From an uncultured Paracoccaceae bacterium (lineage in GTDB: Bacteria; Pseudomonadota; Alphaproteobacteria; Rhodobacterales; Rhodobacteraceae): 64,000 nucleotides of DNA. The position numbers and the translations under genes are program-made. Where the stretch lies: NCBI GenBank assembly GCA_947495795.1, contig CANMAI010000012.1:1-64000 (forward strand), written 5' to 3'. The notes beneath the pieces are model-generated. The model ran no database searches and was not told the origin of the DNA. It was given only the letters and a program-made list of their open reading frames with translations. Of this stretch, positions 8,496 to 18,246 are shown in pieces (within the stretch, counting starts at the first letter, position 1; every line of letters begins with the position of its first letter).

Positions 8496-10316
8496 ATGAT
8501 GGATAGTTCGGCCACCGCGCGTCGTCCGATTGCGCAGTTGGACGACGCTGCTGCCAACCGTATCGCCGCAGGCGAAGTGGTGGAGCGGCCGGCCTCTGCG
8601 GTAAAGGAACTCCTTGAAAACGCTCTCGATGCGGGGGCGACCCGGATTGATATCGCCTATTCCGAAGGCGGCAAGACCCTGATCTCGGTGGACGATAACG
8701 GCCACGGGATTCCGGCCGAAGAACTGCCGCTTGCCCTCTCTCGGCATGCCACCTCCAAGATCGACGGATCCGATCTTCTCAACATCCATTCCTTCGGCTT
8801 TCGGGGAGAGGCGCTGCCCTCGCTCGGCGCTGTCGCGCGCCTCACGATCACCTCCCGCGCGGAAGGGGCTGCGGAAGCCGCCACCCTTACGGTAGAGGCC
8901 GGACAGCACAGCCCCATTCGCCCCGCAGCCCGCAGCGAAGGCACACGGGTGGAAGTGGCGGGCCTCTTTCGGGCCACGCCTGCCCGTCTCAAGTTTCTGC
9001 GCACAGACAGGGCCGAGGCGCAGGCCATTGCCGATACCGTCAAGCGCCTCGCGATGACAGCGCCGGAGGTGGGCATCACGCTGCGCGATGTTACGGCAGA
9101 TACCAAGGGCCGCACTGTCTTCCGCGCCGATCCCCAGATCGGCCCGGAAGCGATGAAAGCCCGGCTCACGGCGATCCTCGGCCGCGATTTCACAGAAAAT
9201 GCCATCCGCATAGAGGCGGAGCGTGAAGGCATTCGCCTCACCGGTTTTGCGGCCCTGCCCACCTATTCGCGCGGCGCGGCGGTAGCGCAATTCCTTTTCG
9301 TCAACGGCCGTCCCGTCCGCGACAAGCTTCTGACAGGTGCGCTCCGCGCCGCCTATTCCGATTTCCTCAGCCGTGATCGGCATCCCGCAGCAGCCCTTTT
9401 TCTCGATTGCCCGGCGGAGCGTGTGGATGTGAACGTCCACCCCGCCAAGGCGGAGGTGCGGTTCCGCGATCCGGGCCTTGCGCGCGGGCTCATCGTCTCG
9501 GGCCTCAAGCACGCACTGGCGAATGCGGGCCACCGCGCCTCCACAACCGTCTCCAACGCGGCACTCGGTGCCTTCCAGCCGGAACGGCCTATTGCCCCGG
9601 TCTACCAGATGGAGCGCAGCCCAAGCCTTGCCACCGCACGCCCCGGCTTCGCGGAAGATCCCGGCTGGGCGGGCGGCCATGTGGAACATGGCGCAAGTTT
9701 TGAGGACGGCTCGCCCGAGCCCGACGAAAAACTTTCCCTCCCCCTTGGAACGGCAAGGGCACAGCTTCACGAAAACTATATCGTCGCCCAGACGGAAACC
9801 GGCATCGTGCTTGTCGATCAGCACGCCGCCCATGAACGCCTCGTCTATGAAACACTCAAGACCCGTATGGGCGAAAACGGCGTTCCGCGTCAGGCGCTTC
9901 TGATCCCCGATATCGTCGAGCTGGAGGCGAATGATCTTGCGCGCGTGCTTAGCGAAGCAGAGGCGCTCGCGCGTGCGGGCCTTGTGATCGAAGCCTTCGG
10001 CCCAGGCGCGCTCTGCGTCCGCGAAACCCCGGCGATCCTCGGGACATGTGACAGCACGGCGCTTGTGCGTGATATTGCCGATGAGCTTGCCGATCTGGGC
10101 AATACCCAGACCTTGATGGACCGGATAGAGGCTGTTCTGTCCCGCATGGCCTGCCACGGCTCCGTCCGCTCGGGCCGCCGGATGAATGCTGAAGAGATGA
10201 ACGCGCTTCTCCGGGATATGGAGGCCACGCCCCATTCCGGCCAGTGCAACCACGGGCGCCCCACCTATATTTCGCTCAGCCTCGCCGATATCGAGCGATT
10301 GTTCGGAAGAACATGA
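8496..10316 (+). CDS. mutL: DNA mismatch repair endonuclease MutL
   Basis: A 606-residue MutL (start uncertain: ATGs at 8475, 8496 and 8499, none with a strong ribosome binding site). The N-terminal GHKL ATPase has [32 protein letters not shown] and GFRGEAL. The C-terminal dimerisation domain carries [12 protein letters not shown] (from residue 441), an exact DQHA-x2-E-x4-E endonuclease motif, plus ACHGSVRSG and CNHGRPT. This means the protein itself nicks the daughter strand, as in organisms lacking MutH. It couples MutS mismatch recognition to excision. The rmuC start follows 10 bases after the stop. Confidence 0.96.
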   Translation: MMDSSATARRPIAQLDDAAANRIAAGEVVERPASAVKELLENALDAGATRIDIAYSEGGKTLISVDDNGHGIPAEELPLALSRHATSKIDGSDLLNIHSFGFRGEALPSLGAVARLTITSRAEGAAEAATLTVEAGQHSPIRPAARSEGTRVEVAGLFRATPARLKFLRTDRAEAQAIADTVKRLAMTAPEVGITLRDVTADTKGRTVFRADPQIGPEAMKARLTAILGRDFTENAIRIEAEREGIRLTGFAALPTYSRGAAVAQFLFVNGRPVRDKLLTGALRAAYSDFLSRDRHPAAALFLDCPAERVDVNVHPAKAEVRFRDPGLARGLIVSGLKHALANAGHRASTTVSNAALGAFQPERPIAPVYQMERSPSLATARPGFAEDPGWAGGHVEHGASFEDGSPEPDEKLSLPLGTARAQLHENYIVAQTETGIVLVDQHAAHERLVYETLKTRMGENGVPRQALLIPDIVELEANDLARVLSEAEALARAGLVIEAFGPGALCVRETPAILGTCDSTALVRDIADELADLGNTQTLMDRIEAVLSRMACHGSVRSGRRMNAEEMNALLRDMEATPHSGQCNHGRPTYISLSLADIERLFGRT

Positions 10317-10326
10317 CGGAGGGCGC

Positions 10327-11514
10327 ATGATAGAGATCGGCGGGCAGATATACAGCTTAGAAGACCCGTATGTGATCGCGGCCTTTATCGGCGCGGTTCT
10401 CGTAGTGATGTTCTTCATCGCCATCCTTCTTGCTGTCCGCGCCGCCTCCCGCGCGTCCCGCGCGACGGAGCCGTTGGCAGCCCATCTCGTCAATCTCAAT
10501 ACCACCGTTCAAAATCTTGGCGACGGGCAGCAACGGCTTGCGGGTGGTCTCCACCATGTCTCCGAAGCCCAGGCGACGGCCCAGCTGACCATGATCCAGA
10601 CGATGGAGGCCCGGCTGGAACAGGTGCAAAAGGCGATGGCCGACAGCCTGCATGGCACAACCGTGCGCACCACGGCCTCCCTCACAGAATTGCAGACCCG
10701 CCTTGCCACGATCGACAAGGCCCAGACCAATATCGAGAAGCTTTCGGGCGATGTGCTGGGGTTGCAGGATATCCTGTCCAACAAACAGACGCGCGGTGCC
10801 TTCGGCGAGATCCAGCTCAACGACATCGTCACCAAGGCGTTGCCCGCGGATGCCTACACGTTTCAGGCCACGCTTTCCAACGGCAAGCGCCCGGATTGCC
10901 TGATCCACCTGCCCAACCCGCCCGGCCCCATCGTGATCGACAGCAAATTCCCGCTTGAAGCCTACGAGGCGTTGGTCCGCGCCGAAACGGACGCTCAGAC
11001 GCAAGCCGCCGCCCGCCAGCTTCGCACAGCCGTGCGCATCCATATCAAGTCCATCGCCGAAAAATACATTATAGAAGGAGAGACGGCGGATGGCGCGCTG
11101 ATGTTCCTGCCGTCGGAGGCGGTTTACGCCGAACTGCACGCCAATTTCGGCGAACTGGTGCGCGAAGGCTTTGCCGCCCATGTCTGGATCGTCTCTCCCA
11201 CCACGGCGATGGCCACGCTGAACACTATGCGCGCCGTGCTGAAGGACGCGCGGATGCGCGAACAGGCCGGGGCCATCCGCCGCGAGCTTGGCCTTCTCTA
11301 CAAGGATGTTGCGCGGCTGGAGGATCGTGTGGGCAATCTCGACCGTCATTTCGAGCAGGCCTCCAAGGATATCCGCGAGATCAAGACTTCCGCCGAAAAG
11401 GCCGGTGGCCGCGCCCGCAGGCTGGAGGATTTCGAATTCGAGGGCGAGAGCGCACCCGACGAGGCAGCACCACAAATCGCGGCAGTTAAGCGCATCTCCA
11501 TCGAACGTGGGTGA
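10327..11514 (+). CDS. rmuC: DNA recombination protein RmuC
   Basis: A 395-residue protein with one N-terminal membrane helix (about residues 16-40), then a coiled-coil region (about 50-150) and the RmuC nuclease-like domain. The latter includes GAFGEIQLNDIV, PDCLIHLP, IVIDSKFPLEAYEAL and FLPSEAVYAEL. RmuC limits inversions at short inverted repeats; the PD-(D/E)XK-like residues D and K are in VIDSKFP. GGAGGG lies directly before the ATG. It is next to mutL, so a genome-stability operon is likely. The acidic C-terminal tail is unremarkable. Confidence 0.95.
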   Translation: MIEIGGQIYSLEDPYVIAAFIGAVLVVMFFIAILLAVRAASRASRATEPLAAHLVNLNTTVQNLGDGQQRLAGGLHHVSEAQATAQLTMIQTMEARLEQVQKAMADSLHGTTVRTTASLTELQTRLATIDKAQTNIEKLSGDVLGLQDILSNKQTRGAFGEIQLNDIVTKALPADAYTFQATLSNGKRPDCLIHLPNPPGPIVIDSKFPLEAYEALVRAETDAQTQAAARQLRTAVRIHIKSIAEKYIIEGETADGALMFLPSEAVYAELHANFGELVREGFAAHVWIVSPTTAMATLNTMRAVLKDARMREQAGAIRRELGLLYKDVARLEDRVGNLDRHFEQASKDIREIKTSAEKAGGRARRLEDFEFEGESAPDEAAPQIAAVKRISIERG

Positions 11515-11572
11515 CGCAGCCGGAATTGGCGCTACTCTAGCCTTCTGACGTTGCTGACAGCGAGGGTCTCAG

Positions 11573-12907
11573 ATGGCCGAAGGCGCATTGAGGGATTATC
11601 CGGACAGGTTTGCCCTCTCCAACGAGTTGCATGCCCGCCCCTTTCCGGAGCTTGAGGCCCCCTGCCGGGCCGCCTTCATTGCCATTAAGCAACCGCAAAA
11701 CGCGGCGGAGCGGGACCGCGAGGAGGATATGGCGCATCTCATGGCGCTGTTGGATCGCTATGGCGCTGCACACCCTGCGCCGGGTGCAAACCACCATTCC
11801 TGCCCCCTTGGGCGCGGCTTTCTGAAATGGGAGCAGCATACCGAGTTCGTGACGTACACGATCTTCGCGGATGGCGTCTCGGATACCGCATTCGATGGCC
11901 AGATTTTCGGGATGTTCAGCAAGGAATGGCTGGCGGATGCGCCGGGCCAGATCCTCACCTCCTGCCTTGTGCGGGTGGAGCAGGTGGCGGATCTGGGGGC
12001 GACTGACAAGAAGATCCAGACGGATCTTGTGAAGTGGTTTGTTCCCGAAAGCCTCGCCATTTCCTCGGTGATTGATGGTGCCGCCGCCGTTGCGGGCGAT
12101 TTCCGGATCGATGAGGCGGGCCATGTGCGCTTTGCCGTTCTGGCCCGCAAGGATACCGGCAAGCGCAGGCTCGGCCGGATCGTACAGCGCCTGTTGGAGA
12201 TCGAGACGTATAAATCCGCGGCGATGATCACCCTGCCTGTGGCCCGCGCAACCTCGCGGCGCGTTGCCGGGCTCAACCGCGATCTCTCCGATATCGTGGC
12301 CCGCATGGCGCGTGAGGAAGGGGGCGAGGTGGAAACACTGGAGCACCTTCTGCGCATGGCCGCGGAGATCGAGCTTCTCTCCACGTCCTCCGCCTTCCGC
12401 TTTGGTGCGGCGGGAGCCTACGAGGCCATCGTGAACCAGCGCATCGAAGTGCTGCGAGAGGAACGCCTGCAATCGCGCCAGACGTTCGGCGAATTCATGA
12501 TGCGCCGCTTCGACCCCGCGATGCGCACCTGCCGCTCTGCGCAGGAACGGCTGGTGGAGCTGAGCCAGCGGGCCGAACGCGCGGCAAATCTCTTGCGAAC
12601 GCGGGTGGATGTCGCCTCCTCCCAGCAGAATGCCGACGTGCTCTCACGGATGGATGAACGCGCGGCGCTCCAGTTGCGCCTGCAGGAAACGGTGGAGGGA
12701 CTCTCGGTCGTGGCCATAAGCTACTACGCCGTGAACCTCGTCGCCAACATCCTCAAACCGCTCGGCGCGCATATCGGCCTGTCCGAAGGCTGGGTCTATG
12801 CGGGCATCACGATCCCCGTCGTGCTTCTGGTCTGGTTCATGGTGCGCCGCATCCGCAGACGGATCGAAAAGCGCAACGCCAACGAAGGCATTACAGGCTC
12901 ACCCTGA
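11573..12907 (+). CDS. DUF3422 family membrane-anchored protein
   Basis: A 444-residue protein of the DUF3422 family. It opens with LSNELHARPFPEL and has KWEQHTEFVTYTIF near residue 85, both typical of the family. The middle is helical with coiled-coil character (about 230-370). Two hydrophobic helices near the C-terminus (about 380-400 and 408-428) are followed by a basic tail, so it is probably inner-membrane bound with a large cytoplasmic part. No biochemical role is known to me. GAGGG precedes the ATG at a good distance. It follows rmuC by 58 bases and may be in the same operon. Confidence 0.85.
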   Translation: MAEGALRDYPDRFALSNELHARPFPELEAPCRAAFIAIKQPQNAAERDREEDMAHLMALLDRYGAAHPAPGANHHSCPLGRGFLKWEQHTEFVTYTIFADGVSDTAFDGQIFGMFSKEWLADAPGQILTSCLVRVEQVADLGATDKKIQTDLVKWFVPESLAISSVIDGAAAVAGDFRIDEAGHVRFAVLARKDTGKRRLGRIVQRLLEIETYKSAAMITLPVARATSRRVAGLNRDLSDIVARMAREEGGEVETLEHLLRMAAEIELLSTSSAFRFGAAGAYEAIVNQRIEVLREERLQSRQTFGEFMMRRFDPAMRTCRSAQERLVELSQRAERAANLLRTRVDVASSQQNADVLSRMDERAALQLRLQETVEGLSVVAISYYAVNLVANILKPLGAHIGLSEGWVYAGITIPVVLLVWFMVRRIRRRIEKRNANEGITGSP

Positions 12908-13113
12908 AGGATCCTGTATTGTAGAAAATCGTGCATCTGTGCAGCCGGTTAACAGAGTCTTACCATGCTGGTCCGTAAAACAGTCACATCCCGACGTCAG
13001 CCAGATCCGGCTCAAACCTGCCGTTCATATACTGTCATACTGAGGCAGTTTGTGCGGGCCTTTGCTGACATCCACTTGCTGAAGTTGAATGTCCGCAATA
13101 GTCTTGCCCCACT

Positions 13114-13866
13114 ATGGATCGCACAGAATTTGCCGACATCGATGCATTTCAGATCGCAATCTCCAACAAACTGAGTTCCCTGGGAGAGGGGACGCCCTAT
13201 GTTGCCGATGCGAATGAACCTGACCCGCGTTATCTTGGGTACGGCGTAAGGGCGCCAGAGATGAAACGGTTCCTGGCGGGTTTAAAACCCGAAATCTCCG
13301 CTCTGAACACAGAACAGAAGGTGGAGTTGGCGACGCGCCTCATTGCTTCCGGGTACGGTGAGCAAAAAAGCGTTGCGATAGCTCTCTTGGAGAAAGTCCC
13401 AGAATACTTCACGCCAGAGCATTTCGGCCAATTGGAAAAGCTCGTAAGCGGGCTTCACGGTTGGAGCAAGATAGACAGTGTTACGAAGCTATTTTTGCCA
13501 AGTATTATGGAAGGTCATGAACGAGAGATGATCGACCTCTTGAACCGTTGGAACGCCGACAATGACCGCTGGCTGCGCAGAGCGAGCGTGGTTGTTTTCA
13601 CCCGCAATGTAGCCAAGTCAGGACTGTTCAAAGAAGTCGCGCTTCGCCACTGTAACGCGCTGATCCATGATGCAGAACATTTGGTGCAAACCGGCGTGGG
13701 GTGGTGCCTTCGCGACATGATGCGATGGCACAAAGAGGAAATACTGGCCTATGTCCTCGACCTCAGGCGGATGGGTGTAAGCAGCAAGATCACACTTTAC
13801 GCGCTGCGCGACATCAAAGGCGAAGAGCGCAAATCAGTTTTGCAACAAAGCGCATATATACATTGA
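13114..13866 (+). CDS. DNA alkylation repair protein (AlkD-like HEAT-repeat glycosylase)
   Basis: A 250-residue all-helical protein resembling the AlkC/AlkD DNA alkylation repair family. It has YLGYGVRAPEMK near residue 46, a run of HEAT-like helical pairs, and the late segment VGWCLRDMMRWHKEE, matching the AVGWALRE region of AlkD. These glycosylases excise 3- and 7-methylpurines. The ATG has no clear ribosome binding site. The gene is visibly AT-richer than its neighbours, which hints at transfer. It is convergent with cydAB. I could not fix the catalytic Asp by eye, so the subfamily is uncertain. Confidence 0.8.
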   Translation: MDRTEFADIDAFQIAISNKLSSLGEGTPYVADANEPDPRYLGYGVRAPEMKRFLAGLKPEISALNTEQKVELATRLIASGYGEQKSVAIALLEKVPEYFTPEHFGQLEKLVSGLHGWSKIDSVTKLFLPSIMEGHEREMIDLLNRWNADNDRWLRRASVVVFTRNVAKSGLFKEVALRHCNALIHDAEHLVQTGVGWCLRDMMRWHKEEILAYVLDLRRMGVSSKITLYALRDIKGEERKSVLQQSAYIH

Positions 13867-14178
13867 ACATACAGAGAATTGCCGACATTCGTTCTTGCCG
13901 CAGCATCCGTCAAATTAGGCTCCTTTGAAACCTTCGCTGTAATCATCGCGTAGGGCAGCTTCAGGAGGGACAGGCTGTTCCGGTCGATGTCGTGACGGAA
14001 AAGCCAAGTTGTCCCACGTTCCATACCAGGTATCGCATTTCGCGTTTCCGCAGGCTGGAGAGGCCGCGAACTCCGAACCGGATCACAATAAAACGCCGTA
14101 GCGCCCGTCCCGCCTCTGATAGGGGCGTGGGGGTGGGCGGGTGGGCCATGGCCCGATCAGAGGCGGGGCGGGCGCGGG
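13867..14178. other. Convergent gap between alkD-like gene and cydB
   Basis: No gene is supported in these 312 bases. The left part contains ATCGCATTTC (14032-14041), a decamer also found at 569-578 and 21663-21672. The right part is a long GC-rich inverted repeat (14101-14175) described separately. Confidence 0.5.
14101..14175. repeat. Long hairpin with G-quadruplex motif in the loop (copy A)
   Basis: Twenty-base arms (14101-14120 and 14156-14175) pair with a single mismatch. The 35-base loop holds GGGGGTGGGCGGGTGGG (14129-14145): four G-runs of at least three separated by single bases, a strong G4 motif on the plus strand. The last G-run overlaps a GGGCCATGGCCC palindrome (14143-14154). 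The element ends three bases before the cydB stop. On the minus (cydB) strand the hairpin is followed by GGCGTTTTATT, so it may also terminate cydAB. Copy B at 29911-29981 shares the loop motif, not the stem. Confidence 0.75.
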
Positions 14179-15183
14179 TTACTCGTAGCGCAGCGCCGTC
14201 GCCTTGCCGCCAAACACCCGGTAGGCGAAAATGGTATAGCCCCCGATAATCGGCAACGTCACAAGCGCCCCCACCAGAATAATCGCCAGAGACTCGCGCG
14301 CCGAGGCCGCTTCCCAGAGTGTGACCTGGGAAGGCACCACATAGGGAAAGAAGCTGTAGGCCAGCCCGAAGAACCCGAGGATGAAGACGGCCGTTGTCAT
14401 CGTGAAAGGCGCCCATACCCAGGCATCACCCGAAAGTGGCATCACCCGGAGCAACATCACCAGCCCCACGAACAGCCCCGCCGTCATCAGCGGAATGGGG
14501 GCGAGCAGGATGATCTCCGGAAAGCGGAACCACTTGTCGAAGATCTCGGGGCTGGCAAAGGGCGTCGCCAGCGAGATCGCCACCATTCCGAGAGCGGCGA
14601 CCCAGATCAACACCCGCGCCCAGTGCGCCGCCTTCAACTGCAGGAAACCCTCGGTTTTGGCCAGCACCCATGTCGCACCGATGAAGGCATATCCCGCCGC
14701 AAGGCAAAGTGCGGTCAGCAGCCCGAAGGCAATCCCGCCCCAGCTCTGATCCAGCCCCAGAACATAGACACCGAGCATATAGCCCTGCGTCAACGCCGCA
14801 ATCAGCGAACCCGCAAAGAACGCGCGATCCCATGTTTCCTTCCGCTCAGCAGGAGCCTTGGCGCGAAATTCAAACGCCACGCCGCGCAGGATCAGCCCGA
14901 TCAGCATCAGCGTCGTGGGCAGATAGAGTGCTGTCAGGATCTCCCCATGCGCCGCGGGGAAGGCCACCAGCAAGAGGCCGACAGCCATCACCAGCCATGT
15001 CTCGTTCGCGTCCCAGAACGGCCCGATGGACCCGATCATGATATCCCGCTCTTCTTCCGTGGCCCGGATGCTGAGAATGCCGACGCCGAGATCGAACCCG
15101 TCCAGCACCACATAGATCAGGATCGAAATGCCCATCAGGCCCGCAAAGGCCATCGGCAACCAGTCATGAAACGGATAGTCCAT
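14179..15183 (-). CDS. cydB: Cytochrome bd ubiquinol oxidase subunit II
   Basis: A 334-residue membrane protein with about eight to nine helices, starting MDYPFHDWLPMAFAGL and continuing with the hallmark VLDGFDLGVGIL and FWDANETWLV motifs. CydB pairs with CydA to form the quinol oxidase that reduces oxygen to water without proton pumping, at high oxygen affinity. The length fits the shorter, cyanide-insensitive (Cio) type rather than E. coli CydB. It begins five bases after the cydA stop, so the two are one operon. A longer reading frame extends upstream into cydA but the ATG at 15183 gives the family start. Confidence 0.95.
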   Translation of the reverse strand: MDYPFHDWLPMAFAGLMGISILIYVVLDGFDLGVGILSIRATEEERDIMIGSIGPFWDANETWLVMAVGLLLVAFPAAHGEILTALYLPTTLMLIGLILRGVAFEFRAKAPAERKETWDRAFFAGSLIAALTQGYMLGVYVLGLDQSWGGIAFGLLTALCLAAGYAFIGATWVLAKTEGFLQLKAAHWARVLIWVAALGMVAISLATPFASPEIFDKWFRFPEIILLAPIPLMTAGLFVGLVMLLRVMPLSGDAWVWAPFTMTTAVFILGFFGLAYSFFPYVVPSQVTLWEAASARESLAIILVGALVTLPIIGGYTIFAYRVFGGKATALRYE

Positions 15184-15188
15184 GGCAC

Positions 15189-16556
15189 TCACTCCGCTGG
15201 TACGGGCATCGGGCCCGTGGCTGTTTCGGGCACCGGCACATTCTCGCCCTTGCTCGCCTTCTTCGCCATATGCAGGATCGCCCCGATATAGGCCGCCAGC
15301 AGCACCGCATAGACGGTAAGATAGAGCCCGAGCGAAAGCCCGAGGATCGGCACCGGATGCTCCGCCGCGGCCGAGGCCGTATCCAACACACCTGTCACCA
15401 GCCAGGGCTGGCGCCCGATCTCGGTGACGTACCAGCCCGCGAGCGTGGCAATCCAGCCCGAGAACGTCATCGCCACGAGCGCCCGGGCGCCCCACACACC
15501 CGGCGCACCGGTGCGGAAGAGCTTTACGGAAAGCGCCCAACTTGTCAGCAGCATCAGCACGCCGATACCTACCATGATACGGAAACTGAAGAAGACGGGC
15601 GTGACCGGCGGATGAAGCTTCGTGCCATCCTCTGCGTAGAAATCATTCAGCCCGGGCACTTCGCCCGCCGCCTCGTGCTTCAGGATCAGGCTGGCACCGT
15701 TCGGAATACCAATCTCAAACCGGTTCTCCCGTGCCTCCTCATCGGGCAGGGCAAAAAGCAGCAGTGGCACATTGCCCGCCGTTTCCCAGTTGCCTTCCAT
15801 CGCCGCCACCTTGGCAGGCTGATGCTCCAGCGTGTTCAGCCCGTGCAGATCACCCACAAGGATCTGTGCCGGGATCAGCAGAGCCGCGAGATAGACCCCA
15901 GATTTCAGCGCCCGCCGGATCCCCTTGCTGCGATCGCCCCAAAGCCACCGCAGGGCTGAGATGCCCGCCACCAGAAACGCGACCGTCAGGCCGGAGGCGA
16001 TCAGCATATGCACAAGCCTGTACGGCATCGACGGGTTGAAGATGATGGCCCACCAGTCCGTCGCGTGCACCACACCGTCAATCATCTCGAAGCCCTGCGG
16101 CGTATGCATCCAAGAGTTCAGGACAAGGATCCAGAAGGCCGATAGGGTGGTCCCGAACGCCACCAGCACCGTGGCCGATGTATGCACCCAGTTGGAAACC
16201 TTACCGAAGCCGAAGAGCATGATTCCGAGAAAAAGCGCCTCCAGAAAGAACGCCGTCATGATCTCATAGGCCAGAAGCGGCCCCGCCACATTGCCCACCT
16301 TCTCCATGAAGCCGGGCCAGTTGGTGCCGAACTGAAAGCTCATCGTGATGCCGGAGACGACACCCAGCCCGAAGGAAAGCGCGAACACCTTCACCCAGAA
16401 ACGGTAGATCTCCATCCACGCGATATCCTTCGTGGCCGCAAACCGCGCCTTCAGAAACACGAGATACCAGCCCAGAGCGATCGTGATCGTCGGGAACAGG
16501 ATATGAAACGAAATATTTGCGGCAAACTGAATGCGCGCAAGGATAAGAGCATCCAT
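15189..16556 (-). CDS. cydA: Cytochrome bd ubiquinol oxidase subunit I
   Basis: A 455-residue heme-carrying subunit. Expected residues are present: His18 (heme b595), Glu98 and Glu106 (proton channel and heme d site), His183 and Met328 (heme b558, in FRIMVG), Lys249 and Glu254 in the Q-loop (HQPAKVAAMEG), and GRQPW (381-385). The protein is short and lacks the long Q-loop insert of E. coli CydA. It is first in the cydAB operon. The ribosome binding site AAAGGAG lies in an inverted repeat (16560-16588) that could hide it. The oxidase would serve microaerobic growth or protection from nitric oxide, cyanide or peroxide. Confidence 0.96.
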   Translation of the reverse strand: MDALILARIQFAANISFHILFPTITIALGWYLVFLKARFAATKDIAWMEIYRFWVKVFALSFGLGVVSGITMSFQFGTNWPGFMEKVGNVAGPLLAYEIMTAFFLEALFLGIMLFGFGKVSNWVHTSATVLVAFGTTLSAFWILVLNSWMHTPQGFEMIDGVVHATDWWAIIFNPSMPYRLVHMLIASGLTVAFLVAGISALRWLWGDRSKGIRRALKSGVYLAALLIPAQILVGDLHGLNTLEHQPAKVAAMEGNWETAGNVPLLLFALPDEEARENRFEIGIPNGASLILKHEAAGEVPGLNDFYAEDGTKLHPPVTPVFFSFRIMVGIGVLMLLTSWALSVKLFRTGAPGVWGARALVAMTFSGWIATLAGWYVTEIGRQPWLVTGVLDTASAAAEHPVPILGLSLGLYLTVYAVLLAAYIGAILHMAKKASKGENVPVPETATGPMPVPAE

Positions 16557-16559
16557 GAC

Positions 16560-16605
16560 CTATCTCCTTTACTTATGTTGGGAGATAGTGTGATGCCGGA
16601 GATAG
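16560..16605 (-). promoter_or_regulatory. cydA leader hairpin covering the ribosome binding site
   Basis: On the cydA strand, CTATCTCC (16588-16581) can pair with GGAGATAG (16567-16560), which contains the Shine-Dalgarno core four bases before the ATG. The 13-base loop is AT-rich. A second copy of CTATCTCC lies further upstream (16605-16598) and could pair alternatively. Translational control is inference. Confidence 0.45.
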
Positions 16606-16727
16606 AGAATACGCGGAGGCTGTGACAGGACGTAGCAGGACAACATGCGGGCGTTCCTCGCGACCGTTCAGGACGAACTACTGAAGCCGTAGAAATCGGC
16701 ACCGAAACATAGCGATTGGGAATGCGA

Positions 16728-18005
16728 ATGTGCTCCAGAAATCATGACGCGAATGACCTTGCGGCACAGCCATTGGATCTGCCCTGCGGCGTTCGTCTGA
16801 AGAACCGTCTGATCAAGTCGGCAATGTCAGACAGCCTCGGCGACGGTGCGGGAAATCCGACCGAGACACAGATGCGGCTGTATGAACGATGGGCGGAAGG
16901 CGGTGCTGCGCTGACGTTGATCGGCGAAGTTCAGACAAGCGCCCATTATCCCGAGAAGCCCGGGAACCTCGTATTGGTGCCCGATGCCGATTTGCCCGCG
17001 CTGCAGGCTCTGGCGCGGCGCGGATCGGCGAACGGCGCGCATATCTGGCCACAGCTTGGCCATGCAGGCGCGCTGGCGCATCGCCCGATCAGCACCCCCA
17101 AGGGGCCGTCTCCCCTGGATATCGAAGGGCTTCAGTGCGGCGGCATATCATTGAGAGAAATAGGTGAGCTTCCCCGGAGTTACGCGCAGGCCGCTGCGCT
17201 CGCGCAGAAGGCCGGCTTTGGCGGCGTTCAGATCCATGCGGGTCACGGCTTTCTGCTCAGCCAGTTTCTGTCACCTCTCTTTAACTTCCGTACCGATGGG
17301 TATGGCGGGGCGGTGCAACGGCGTTTCCGTGTGATTGGGGAGGTGATCGACGCTGTCCGCCATGCTGTCGGCTCGGCATTTGCCATTGGCATCAAGATCA
17401 ACGCCACAGACATGCTCGAAGGTGGCCTGACGCCAGAAGACGCAATTGAAGTGGTCAAGCTCCTCGACCGGACCTCGATTGACATCATCGATATCAGCGG
17501 CGGAACCTATTTTCCCGGTGCTGCCTCCAGCTCGGAAGGCACGTCATCATCCGGGCCCTACTTCATCGAATTTGCAAGGCGCGCGCGGAAAGTGACGACG
17601 ATACCAATCATGCTGACCGGCGGGTTCAAAACCAGAGATCAGGCTGTCGAGGCTTTGGCAGATGGCGCCGCAGACGCTATAGGTTTGGCACGTACAATGG
17701 TACTGAACCCTTCGCTCGCGGATGCGTGGCTGAACGGTGAATGCCCCGACCCGGAGTTTCCGACGTTCAATGCACCGCCACCGGGCGGTGTCACCGCCTG
17801 GTACTCAATGCGGCTGACCGCCCTTGGCGAGGACAATGAGGATGAGTTTGATCTGAGCGCGGCAGACGCCCTGCACGCATATGACGCGCGGGATGCAAAA
17901 CGTTGCGAGACGTGGCGAGGCCGGTTCAACCAGTTGGCTGAAGGAGGACGGGCAGGCGCCTGCTGCACTGGCGTATCAGGCCAATCCGGGTCCGTGCGAC
18001 CATAG
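16728..18005 (+). CDS. NADH:flavin oxidoreductase of the Old Yellow Enzyme family
   Basis: A 425-residue FMN-dependent TIM-barrel enzyme. Visible family features are LKNRLIKSAMSDSL near the N-terminus, LGHAGAL, the HAGHGFLLSQFLSPL active-site strand (FMN and substrate-binding histidines), the FRTDGYGG loop, and the phosphate-binding region GGFKTRDQAVEALADGAADAIGLAR. Such enzymes reduce activated alkenes, enones or nitro compounds; the true substrate is unknown. I favour the ATG at 16728 because GGGA lies six bases upstream; an ATG at 16722 is too close. It is divergent from cydAB. The last 20 residues are low-complexity and may be clade-specific. Confidence 0.88.
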   Translation: MCSRNHDANDLAAQPLDLPCGVRLKNRLIKSAMSDSLGDGAGNPTETQMRLYERWAEGGAALTLIGEVQTSAHYPEKPGNLVLVPDADLPALQALARRGSANGAHIWPQLGHAGALAHRPISTPKGPSPLDIEGLQCGGISLREIGELPRSYAQAAALAQKAGFGGVQIHAGHGFLLSQFLSPLFNFRTDGYGGAVQRRFRVIGEVIDAVRHAVGSAFAIGIKINATDMLEGGLTPEDAIEVVKLLDRTSIDIIDISGGTYFPGAASSSEGTSSSGPYFIEFARRARKVTTIPIMLTGGFKTRDQAVEALADGAADAIGLARTMVLNPSLADAWLNGECPDPEFPTFNAPPPGGVTAWYSMRLTALGEDNEDEFDLSAADALHAYDARDAKRCETWRGRFNQLAEGGRAGACCTGVSGQSGSVRP

Positions 18006-18246
18006 GATACCGGGCACCCGGGCCTTCGTCGTAACCGGGAGGTGAGGCCTGCACTGTCTTTACACGATTTGCGGGAAAGGGGTGCGCTGCGGCCCGCACA
18101 CGCGCACCCGGCTTACCTGTAACCATCGGTAAGAAACCGCCTATTTTCACACCTCTGCGTGATGGGAAAGGGATTCTCATTGGCGAAGGAAACCTTTAGG
18201 GTAAAAACAGCGTTAACTAAGCGTTCAAAAACATAAGGTGATAAAT

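Noticed and set aside
8319-10505. 728-residue minus-strand frame opposite mutL
   Set aside because: mutL motifs are all on the plus strand; this frame is low-complexity Gly/Arg/His and has no family features.
18205-18235. Possible CtrA site (TTAA-N7-TTAA-like) before the OmpA-type lipoprotein
   Set aside because: Only a partial match (second half TTCA); too weak without conservation data.
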